Part shown: positions 57,379-64,000 of the stretch, piece by piece
Numbering within the stretch: the first letter of the stretch is position 1
Layout: each line of letters starts with the position of its first letter
Position numbers and translations under genes: made by a program
Assembly: GCF_030158815.1 (NCBI RefSeq)
Contig: NZ_BPFZ01000004.1
Coordinates: 124,001-188,000, forward strand
Direction: 5' to 3'
DNA length: 64,000 bases
Source of the DNA: Candidatus Phycosocius spiralis
GTDB taxonomy: Bacteria > Pseudomonadota > Alphaproteobacteria > Caulobacterales > Aquidulcibacteraceae
Notes under the pieces: generated by a model
Databases searched by the model: none
Told to the model about the DNA's origin: nothing
The model's input: the letters and a program-made list of their open reading frames with translations, nothing else

Positions 57379-58188
57379 ATGATTGATGATGTAAGCAGCA
57401 CACACAATAGTTTGATCAAACTCGCTAAGTCGCTTGATCGCAAAAAGACTCGCAGCGAAACTGGTTTATTCCTGGCCGAAGGGGCACGCCATGTTGGCGA
57501 AGGGCTGGACCAAGGGTGGCAGCTTGAAGCCTTATTGTTTTCAGGGGCTGCCGAAACGCGCCTAGCCGTACAGGCTTTGGCTCAAAAGGCATTGGATGTA
57601 GGCGCACGTGTTGCGCGCGTGACCGATCGGGTTCTTGAAGCTGTTGCCAAGCGCGATAATGCGCAATCGGTCATTGGCTTGTTTCAGCAAAGATTAAGCT
57701 CACTCAGTTCACTTATGGATGCACCTTTCATCATCGCCCTCGAACGCATCAGAGATCCAGGTAATTTAGGAACGATTATGCGAACTCTCGATTGCATCGG
57801 GGGGGGTGGGATTGTGCTATTGGAAGAAAGTTGTGACCCATTCTCAGTCGAGGCGGTGCGGGCCAGCATGGGCTCAGTATTTTCGACCCCAATCAGCAAA
57901 TCAGACTTCGCCTCGTTTAATATGTGGCGCAAGGATTTCGGATTTAAGTTGGTTGGCACTTCACTTAAGGGCTCTCAACGTCACACGGACACGGATTTTG
58001 GCACAAAGACGGTATTGTTGATGGGTAATGAACAATCGGGCCTCCCGGATTCTTGGGCGCAAGCATGTGATGGCCTCGTAAGACTTCCGATGTCAGGTCG
58101 GGCAGATAGTTTAAACCTTGCGATCGCGACCGCCGTGACCGCTTATGAGATTTGGCGACAAAAAGACTTTTTCGGGGCGCGTGATTAA
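57379..58188 (+). CDS. TrmH/SpoU-family RNA 2'-O-methyltransferase
   Basis: This 269-residue SPOUT enzyme methylates ribose 2'-OH in tRNA or rRNA with SAM. It has an N-terminal substrate-binding domain (LIKLAKSLDRKKTRSETGLF). The SPOUT core is RDPGNLGTIMRTLDC (motif 1), LLMGNEQSGLP (motif 2) and MSGRADSLNLAIATAVTAYE (motif 3), forming the trefoil knot. The stop is followed at once by the ATG of the next gene. The exact RNA target is not known. Confidence 0.92.
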   Translation: MIDDVSSTHNSLIKLAKSLDRKKTRSETGLFLAEGARHVGEGLDQGWQLEALLFSGAAETRLAVQALAQKALDVGARVARVTDRVLEAVAKRDNAQSVIGLFQQRLSSLSSLMDAPFIIALERIRDPGNLGTIMRTLDCIGGGGIVLLEESCDPFSVEAVRASMGSVFSTPISKSDFASFNMWRKDFGFKLVGTSLKGSQRHTDTDFGTKTVLLMGNEQSGLPDSWAQACDGLVRLPMSGRADSLNLAIATAVTAYEIWRQKDFFGARD

Positions 58189-59115
58189 ATGGCCAAAAAT
58201 CTTAATATTAGTCCGCCACTTATGGCCCCAGTTCTGGTTGCCGAAGACTGGACAGATTACGCATTGATCGATTCTGGAAACGGCCAGAAACTTGAGCGCT
58301 TTGGACCTTATCTCTTTGTACGCCCAGATAGTCAGGCGTTATGGCCCAAGCGCTTGCCTGATCAGGAATGGCGGTATGACGCAGCATTTACAGGTCAAGA
58401 AACTGAAGAAATGGGTCGATGGCGCTTTGTGCGGCGTGTACCAGAAACATGGGCGATTTCGTGGGGGGGTATTCGTTTTCACGCGCGCTGCACACCCTTT
58501 CGCCATCTTGGGCTTTTCCCAGAACAATCGGTTCATTGGCGCTGGTGTCGCGATCGGATTGAAGCCCGCGTCAAGCAAGCGCCAAAGGGGGAGCCACCCA
58601 ATATTTTGAATTTGTTCGGCTATACGGGGCTGGCAAGCTTGGTATGTGCCAAAGCCGGTGCGAGCGTGACCCATGTTGATGCATCGAAAAAGGCCATAGG
58701 CTTTGCCCGCGACAATCAAACTCTGGCCGGTTTAGAGGATAAGCCCATTCGCTGGATCCTTGATGACGCCCTAAAATTCGTAGAACGCGAAGTTCGCCGT
58801 GGCAATCATTATCACGGGATTATTTTGGATCCCCCGAAACATGGTCGTGGGCCAACAGGTGAGATTTGGAAGCTTGAAGAGGGGCTCAATCGGTTGTTGG
58901 CGGCCTGCTCGCAATTGCTTGCAGAAGATGCTCTTTTTTTAGTTGCGACTGTTTATGCAGTAAGGCTAAGTTTCCTTGCCCTAGATAATAGCCTTGAGGC
59001 CGCATTGGGCACCCGCTCTGGACACCGTGAAGCGGGTGAAATGGCCATAGCTGAGCAAAACTCCAACCGTTTGTTGCCCACTGCGATTTATGCCCGGTGG
59101 TCTGCTAACAGCTAA
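58189..59115 (+). CDS. Class I SAM-dependent methyltransferase (RlmI-like)
   Basis: This 308-residue protein has SAM motif I NLFGYTGLASLVCAKAGA, motif II VTHVDASKKAIGFAR, and the IILDPPKHGRG motif IV. It has the Rossmann core of Methyltrans_SAM family rRNA methylases but no PUA domain. Many alphaproteobacteria have it beside a TrmH-type gene. The substrate is likely RNA, not proved. It is coupled to the preceding methyltransferase with zero spacing. Confidence 0.88.
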   Translation: MAKNLNISPPLMAPVLVAEDWTDYALIDSGNGQKLERFGPYLFVRPDSQALWPKRLPDQEWRYDAAFTGQETEEMGRWRFVRRVPETWAISWGGIRFHARCTPFRHLGLFPEQSVHWRWCRDRIEARVKQAPKGEPPNILNLFGYTGLASLVCAKAGASVTHVDASKKAIGFARDNQTLAGLEDKPIRWILDDALKFVEREVRRGNHYHGIILDPPKHGRGPTGEIWKLEEGLNRLLAACSQLLAEDALFLVATVYAVRLSFLALDNSLEAALGTRSGHREAGEMAIAEQNSNRLLPTAIYARWSANS

Positions 59116-59211
59116 GGGAACTCATGAGAATTTCAGCTTTGGAGCTGCTATGTTTTTGAATCATTAACCGACACAGCGCAGTTAATTTGTCAGAACGGAC
59201 CACTTGGCACC

Positions 59212-60462
59212 ATGGCAGCCTCTAAGACAATAACCGCGAAGCCAATGATGCTTGGGCTTAAGCATGCAAGCTTAGGTCTGCTTGTAATATGTTTAGTTTG
59301 TGGCGTAGTTGCAGGCTCGATACAGTTTTATGGTACTGAAAAGGATGCTGAACCTTCGGTCACGGTTGTGGTTCCCAAATATGACCCCACCAAAGCCAAG
59401 GTTGAAGATGGTGAGGAAGCCGATAAGCTGGAAGAAAAGTCGGCGATGATACCTTGGCGCACAGGAGAAGGCACAACCTCACCTTGGCTACCTGGTACCC
59501 CACCACCAACCAACCCAAATGCTAACGATGAAGCAATTGAACGCGGGGTGCCAGACATTGTGGGTGGCGCTAAAACAGCTTCTTCAGGCCAAATACCCCA
59601 AAGTGCAGATTTTGGACCGGTGAAGGCCCCTGAATTTGGCAAAGTAGAGGGCAAAGCATTTCGCGCGCCAGCCAGCGCCCCACTCAACCAAGCCCCTGCA
59701 CCTGGCATGCATCAACAATCGGTTGGTGGGTTGATACCGATTATAGGACCGGGCAATCGCACGGTTTTTGACGTCTATAAAAAACCGTTTTCTGCGACGG
59801 AGAAACCAAAAGTAGCATTGGTGGTTGGGGGTTTGGGCTTAAATGCCCGCATCACTCAGCGTGCGATTGATGATTTGCCGAGCGAAGTAACTTTGTCTTT
59901 TGTCGCGAGTGCCAGTAATTTGCAGGGATGGATCGATCGCGCGCGGGCCAAGGGCCATGAAGTTTTGATTGAAATTCCGATGGAGCCATTTGACTACCCC
60001 GATAATGATCCAGGTCCCAATACCTTGTTAACCACGGCATCAGCTGACGAAAATCAAAGAAAACTAACCTATTTACTGTCGCGGGCTGCGGGCTATTATG
60101 GTGTCACGCATTATTTGGGAGCTAAATTTGCGACCGCCACGGATCCCACGACAAAATTCATGCGCGAACTTAAGTCCCGCGGCATTGCCTTTATCGGCGA
60201 CGGCTCCTCAGCACAGCTCGGTGTTGCCGCGACGGCGGCCGGTTTACGCACCGTTCAAGCCGACCGTTTGATCGATCAACGACCATCCAGCGAGGATATT
60301 GCCGCACAATTGGGGGCTTTAGAAGCGATGGCCGCTCAAAAAAAGTCTGCACTTGGGTTTGGAGTTGCCTATAGCGTAACCATAGACCAGATAGGACGAT
60401 GGGCGAAAGACCTTCCCCGACGGGGGTTGATCCTTGCACCTGCCTCGGCGCTCATTACATGA
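59212..60462 (+). CDS. Divergent polysaccharide deacetylase family protein
   Basis: This 416-residue protein has an N-terminal membrane helix (LGLLVICLVCGVVAGSIQF) and a long Pro/Ala-rich linker (about residues 50-180). A YibQ-type NodB-like domain follows, with VALVVGGLGLNARITQRAI, LPSEVTLSFVASASNLQ, GHEVLIEIPMEPFDYP and GVTHYLGAKFA. The usual catalytic Asp of Y/L-D-D-G is replaced by VGGLG, so classical catalysis is doubtful. It ends in an ATGA overlap with rppH, a standard alphaproteobacterial pairing. Confidence 0.88.
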   Translation: MAASKTITAKPMMLGLKHASLGLLVICLVCGVVAGSIQFYGTEKDAEPSVTVVVPKYDPTKAKVEDGEEADKLEEKSAMIPWRTGEGTTSPWLPGTPPPTNPNANDEAIERGVPDIVGGAKTASSGQIPQSADFGPVKAPEFGKVEGKAFRAPASAPLNQAPAPGMHQQSVGGLIPIIGPGNRTVFDVYKKPFSATEKPKVALVVGGLGLNARITQRAIDDLPSEVTLSFVASASNLQGWIDRARAKGHEVLIEIPMEPFDYPDNDPGPNTLLTTASADENQRKLTYLLSRAAGYYGVTHYLGAKFATATDPTTKFMRELKSRGIAFIGDGSSAQLGVAATAAGLRTVQADRLIDQRPSSEDIAAQLGALEAMAAQKKSALGFGVAYSVTIDQIGRWAKDLPRRGLILAPASALIT

Positions 60463-60956
60463 ATCCTACGATTTTTCCCCAACCCCCACAAGGCTATCGA
60501 CCCAATGTTGGCTTATTGCTTTTTGACATGCGGGGCTTGGTTTGGATTGGCAAACGGCGTGGTTTCAACGGTCAATATGCGTGGCAAGCTCCCCAAGGGG
60601 GCATTGACCGTCATGAGGATGTGCAGGCTGCTGCCCTACGTGAGCTAGGAGAAGAAACCGGCATTGGGCCGAGTTTGGTGTCCGTCATAGGACACACGAA
60701 CCATTGGCTGACCTATGACTTTCCAGCCGAAATGCAACGCGGCAAAATGCGCCTCAATAAAGGCCAAGCCCAAATCTGGTATGCTTTTCGCTTTTTGGGT
60801 TCGGATCGAGATGTGAAGCTCAATGCCCATAAGCATATTGAATTTGATGCGTGGCGTTGGGAGCGTTTGGAAGCCCTACCTGAACTGGTCGTACCATTTA
60901 AACGCCATGTATATAGCCAAGTAGCGCAAGAATTTGCGCATTTAGCAGCGGCTTAA
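60459..60956 (+). CDS. rppH: RNA pyrophosphohydrolase
   Basis: This 165-residue Nudix hydrolase removes pyrophosphate from mRNA 5' ends to start decay. The Nudix box is GGIDRHEDVQAAALRELGEETGI, quoted here in part as GGIDRHED and RELGEETGI. YRPNVGLLLFD and GKRRGFNGQYAWQAPQGG precede it, and YDFPAEMQRGKMRLNKGQAQIW follows in part as GQAQIWYAFRF. ATG 60459 overlaps the deacetylase stop. Confidence 0.94.
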   Translation: MNPTIFPQPPQGYRPNVGLLLFDMRGLVWIGKRRGFNGQYAWQAPQGGIDRHEDVQAAALRELGEETGIGPSLVSVIGHTNHWLTYDFPAEMQRGKMRLNKGQAQIWYAFRFLGSDRDVKLNAHKHIEFDAWRWERLEALPELVVPFKRHVYSQVAQEFAHLAAA

Positions 60957-61107
60957 ATCAGCCCTTCAACTGGCTGACCAGTCCTGTTGGTTAAAGCAGC
61001 GATCGATGTAAAAAAAGCTGTATTGTCTCCATTTGTGTAACCGTGTGTTCACCTTGTTGACTCCATAATGGCTTTCCAATCAACCTTGACTAGGATCCCG
61101 CCCCCCT

Positions 61108-61800
61108 ATGGCTTATCAAGATGCTACATTATTCGCTGAACCTGGTTTCGACCTAGATCTCGTTCGTGATTTCTTGATGCAAAACCCCGGTTTTATCCGC
61201 AATGATGCCGAATTACTGACCTGTATCGCTAGCGAACCAAGTTCGGGAAATGTGATTGCGATTGGCGATCTAGCGCGTGAGCGTATGCTGCGGGAGACCC
61301 GCTCCGCGCGGTCGCGCTTTTCAGCAATTGTTGAGACGGCGCGCGCTAATTATGAAGCGCAGATCCGTGTTCAAGAAGCCATTTTGGCAGTGCTTGACAG
61401 CCATGATCCTGATGATCTGAATGAGCGACTTACCGGACATGTCGCGTTCGCCTTAGCTTCAGATGTTTGCATTTTGGCTGTCTCTGATTCGGATATCAAT
61501 AGCCAAGCCCTTGACAAAGCAGGTTCGGCCATCGAACGCTTGGTTCCCGCCAGTCAACCAACGCTTTTAGGACCGATCGAGCACACACGGACATGGCTTT
61601 ATGGCGACCAGGCTGCACACTTGCGCTCTGAAGTTCTTGCACGCCTTGAATTTGGGCCCAATCGGCGCTTAGCCGTTTTAGCGATCGCCAGTCGTGATAT
61701 TGACGCTTTTCGCCCCGAACATGGTGGAGAACTGGTGATGTTTTTTGCCCGTGTTTTAGAGCGTGTGTTGAGCCGCTTTGCCTCCAGCGGATTATTGTGA
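61108..61800 (+). CDS. DUF484 family protein
   Basis: This 230-residue GAF-like protein opens with VRDFLMQNPGFIRNDAELLT, the DUF484 signature, and continues with a coiled helix and a GAF-type fold ending in FFARVLERVLSRF. It lies immediately before xerC, with the GTG of xerC overlapping its stop as GTGA. DUF484-xerC is a widely conserved pair; the role of DUF484 is unknown but may link to chromosome segregation. Confidence 0.9.
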   Translation: MAYQDATLFAEPGFDLDLVRDFLMQNPGFIRNDAELLTCIASEPSSGNVIAIGDLARERMLRETRSARSRFSAIVETARANYEAQIRVQEAILAVLDSHDPDDLNERLTGHVAFALASDVCILAVSDSDINSQALDKAGSAIERLVPASQPTLLGPIEHTRTWLYGDQAAHLRSEVLARLEFGPNRRLAVLAIASRDIDAFRPEHGGELVMFFARVLERVLSRFASSGLL

Positions 61801-62750
61801 CACAAACCAGCGATCCTCATGATCGCAGCACCGCTGCAGACGACCCACTTTGCCAAGCACGACGAGACTGGCTGCTTTGGCTAAAACATGAGCGCCGCTT
61901 ATCCGACCACACAAGCCTAGCCTATCAACAAGATGTCGACGCATTTTTCTCATTCTTGGTTAACCATCGCGGTGAGGCGTTAAATCTTCACGCACTAGCC
62001 CAACTCACAGCTGGTGATATTCGTGCTTATCTGGCGCGACGACGTGCTGGGGAATCCCCATTAAGCGACCGTTCTGTAGCGCGTGTTATAGCCAGCCTGA
62101 GATCCTTTTTTAGCTTTTTAGATCGGCGTAGGGGCCTGATCAACACCAGCATTCGCGCAGTTAGTGGTCCTAAGATTAAACCCCCAATCCCGCGTGCTGT
62201 ATCCCCAGAGGCTGCGTTTGAATTGATAGATTTGGCTCAGGACAATGATTCATCTTGGGTCGGCGCACGAGACGCCGCAGTCCTTACCTTGCTATATGGC
62301 TGTGGATTGCGGATATCTGAAGTTTTAAGTCTAACGGGCATGCATAAAGACTTGCCACCTACTTTGCGAATTGTAGGAAAGGGCCAGAAGACCCGCCTTG
62401 TCCCGACTTTGCCTGCTGCACGCGATGCCGTGACCGCTTATGTGACTGTTTGCCCTTTTGTCCTTCAAGGCGATGGTCCGTTATTTCGTGGCGTCCGTGG
62501 TGGGCCGCTGCGCGCGCGTATCGTACAAGCAAGCATGGTCCGGATGCGGGGCCAATTAGGTTTAGCCGAAAGCGCAACACCACACGCTATGCGCCATGCC
62601 TTCGCCACCCATTTGCTTCAATCAGGGGGTGACCTTCGATCCATTCAAGAATTATTGGGTCATGCGTCGCTATCTACCACCCAGCGTTATATGGATGTTG
62701 ACTCCAGTCAAATGCTCGCCGTTTTTGCCCGCGCCCACCCACGCGCTTAG
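61797..62750 (+). CDS. xerC: Tyrosine recombinase XerC
   Basis: This 317-residue recombinase resolves chromosome dimers at dif with XerD. An N-terminal SAM-like core-binding domain is at about residues 20-120. Catalytic residues are visible: Arg172 in YGCGLRISEVL, Lys195 in VGKGQKTR, His263 and Arg266 in HAMRHAFATHLL, His289 in LGHASLSTTQ, and nucleophile Tyr298 in RYMDVD. It starts at GTG 61797 and is coupled to DUF484. Not part of an integron or prophage here. Confidence 0.94.
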   Translation: MTQTSDPHDRSTAADDPLCQARRDWLLWLKHERRLSDHTSLAYQQDVDAFFSFLVNHRGEALNLHALAQLTAGDIRAYLARRRAGESPLSDRSVARVIASLRSFFSFLDRRRGLINTSIRAVSGPKIKPPIPRAVSPEAAFELIDLAQDNDSSWVGARDAAVLTLLYGCGLRISEVLSLTGMHKDLPPTLRIVGKGQKTRLVPTLPAARDAVTAYVTVCPFVLQGDGPLFRGVRGGPLRARIVQASMVRMRGQLGLAESATPHAMRHAFATHLLQSGGDLRSIQELLGHASLSTTQRYMDVDSSQMLAVFARAHPRA

Positions 62751-62965
62751 GCCACATCCTAACAAAGTTACCCACGCCGATTTCAAGCCAATAATATGCT
62801 ACTTCAAAGAGCAATTAAGATAATGTGTGCTTAAATTTTATGCTCTTCGCCGTGAGATGCCCGTGGCCGCAGACACATACTTGCTCATAACAGCCCAAAT
62901 TCTAACCCTAGCTTGGATGAGACTGGGTTAATGTTAGCCTCGGTTCACACCTTGTGGGGAGCACG

Positions 62966-64000
62966 ATGGACGGGACACGTAAAATAAGATGCACGCGACT
63001 GAAGCATAGCTTACAAGCGCGCGTACGAGCAGGCCTAACAGTCCTTGCAGCATTGATTTTTATTTTTGCTAGTGGGTTGGCCTCACCTGTGTTTGCTCAG
63101 GATGGGGCAAATAATGTTGCAGCAGTACCAGCACCCGCAGCAGCAGAAGCAGCAGCCGCCGCCAAACTCGTTGCAACATTGCCCCTGAAAGTCGTGGATA
63201 AGGGTGATGTAACCTGGATGATGGTATCAACCCTACTGGTCCTATTGATGATCGTTCCAGGGCTAGCTTTATTTTATGGTGGTTTGGTGCGGGCGAAGAA
63301 TATGCTCTCCATGCTGATGCAAGTTTCTACGGTCATGGTGATTGGCATGATTGCTTGGATGGTGTGGGGCTATAGTCTGTCGTTTACATCAGGTGGCGGC
63401 CTTGACAGTTTTATAGGTGGCCTTGACCGTTTGTTCTTAAAGGGTTCTGGTCTTGATGGCGATGGTAATCCAGCACTGGTTGCGACATTTTCAACCGGCG
63501 TTTATCTACCAGAACTTGTGTTTGTGGTCTTCCAAATGACTTTCGCAGCCATCACAGCCGCGCTGGTCTTAGGAGGTGTTGCCGAGCGGATGAAGTTTGC
63601 CGCCGTGGTTTTATTTGCTGTTTTATGGCCCCTATTGTCCTATTATCCCATCGCGCACATGGTTTGGTGGTGGCCTGGCCCAGACAGTTTGGCCGCAGCT
63701 TCGGCGCAAGGTGACACATTCACAACGGGCTTGATCTGGGGCTTTGGTGCGCTTGATTTTGCGGGCGGTACGGTCGTGCATATCAATGCCGGAATTGCAG
63801 CCTTGGTTGGGTGTATCATCTTGGGAGCTCGCTCTGGATACCGAAATGAGCCCATGCCGCCTCATTCCTTAGTGATGACCTTCATTGGTGCTGGTTTATT
63901 GTGGGTTGGCTGGTTCGGCTTCAATGCTGGTTCAAACCTTGAATCGAACTATTACGCGGTTCTAGCCATGGCTAATACCTTTATCGCTACGGCTGCCGCG
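62966..64000 (+). CDS. amt: Ammonium transporter, 3' end beyond window
   Basis: 345 codons of an Amt/MEP ammonium channel are present; the end is off the window. A signal peptide (VLAALIFIFASGLASPVFA) is followed by an Ala-rich linker and then the core. VTWMMVSTLLVLLMIVPGLALFYGGLVRAKN is seen in part as VPGLALFYGGLVRAKN. Further on are FAAITAALVLGGVAERMKF and DFAGGTVVHINAGIAALVG with the pore His, and GWFGFNAGS. GGGGAGCACG precedes the ATG. glnK is not upstream; it could be downstream. Confidence 0.94.
   Translation, partial: MDGTRKIRCTRLKHSLQARVRAGLTVLAALIFIFASGLASPVFAQDGANNVAAVPAPAAAEAAAAAKLVATLPLKVVDKGDVTWMMVSTLLVLLMIVPGLALFYGGLVRAKNMLSMLMQVSTVMVIGMIAWMVWGYSLSFTSGGGLDSFIGGLDRLFLKGSGLDGDGNPALVATFSTGVYLPELVFVVFQMTFAAITAALVLGGVAERMKFAAVVLFAVLWPLLSYYPIAHMVWWWPGPDSLAAASAQGDTFTTGLIWGFGALDFAGGTVVHINAGIAALVGCIILGARSGYRNEPMPPHSLVMTFIGAGLLWVGWFGFNAGSNLESNYYAVLAMANTFIATAAA

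Noticed and set aside
62860-62900. Sigma-54 promoter before the ammonium transporter
   Set aside because: TGG and TTGC elements are present but the spacing between GG and GC is 16 bases, not 10.

Overview
The window reads as chromosome of an alphaproteobacterium of moderate GC, most likely in or near the Caulobacterales/Hyphomonadaceae. This is inferred from gene neighbourhoods: an MJ0042 zinc-ribbon gene divergent from ftsE-ftsX-ydcF-plsC followed by a DUF2125 gene; rplU-rpmA followed by GNAT genes; DUF1674 divergent from htpX-rsmB-rpe-heparinase; nfuA beside a universal stress gene; and a polysaccharide deacetylase-rppH pair. No rRNA, tRNA, CRISPR array, prophage or complete insertion sequence was seen. 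Species was not determined.

Layout. 1-1.7 kb is an accessory patch: a frameshifted thioesterase tail, and an unknown gene overlapping a PIN-domain gene that carries a stop codon. 1.9-5.2 kb is hisS-hisZ-hisG. 5.4-8.8 kb has an OmpA-like protein, a cobalamin adenosyltransferase, a small membrane protein, hypoxanthine phosphoribosyltransferase and a zinc-ribbon membrane protein. 8.8-13 kb is an envelope operon (ftsE, ftsX, ydcF, plsC) followed by DUF2125. 13.4-16.5 kb has rplU-rpmA, a broken and an intact GNAT gene, and rpoH. 16.7-18.3 kb is a von Willebrand A gene split by an in-frame TGA. 18.4-24.9 kb has acnA, DUF1674, htpX, rsmB and rpe.

24.9-35.9 kb is a cell-surface carbohydrate region: a heparinase-like protein, a FlaA1/CapD-type dehydratase, ugd, galU, a small transaldolase, manC, manB and an AGE-family isomerase. 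Together these can supply UDP-glucose, UDP-glucuronate, a UDP-4-keto-6-deoxy sugar and GDP-mannose. 35.9-37.2 kb is a non-coding scar with an IS3-family transposase remnant. 37.2-42.8 kb has a TonB-dependent receptor convergent with a large hybrid histidine kinase. 43-49 kb is a polyamine-type operon: a GntR regulator, an aminotransferase, two glutamine-synthetase-like ligases and a periplasmic binding protein.

49-56 kb has nfuA, a universal stress protein, a DUF2333 protein and leucine biosynthesis (leuB, leuD, and divergently leuC) with xthA. 56-64 kb has a membrane HhH protein, two methyltransferases, a divergent polysaccharide deacetylase, rppH, a DUF484 protein, xerC and the start of an ammonium transporter that runs off the window.

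Four loci carry inactivating lesions (thioesterase, PIN, GNAT, VWA). Either this genome is losing accessory genes or the assembly has errors at homopolymers. TGA is a normal stop here because many genes end in ATGA overlaps. The least explained locus is the unknown gene plus PIN pair at 0.4-1.6 kb.
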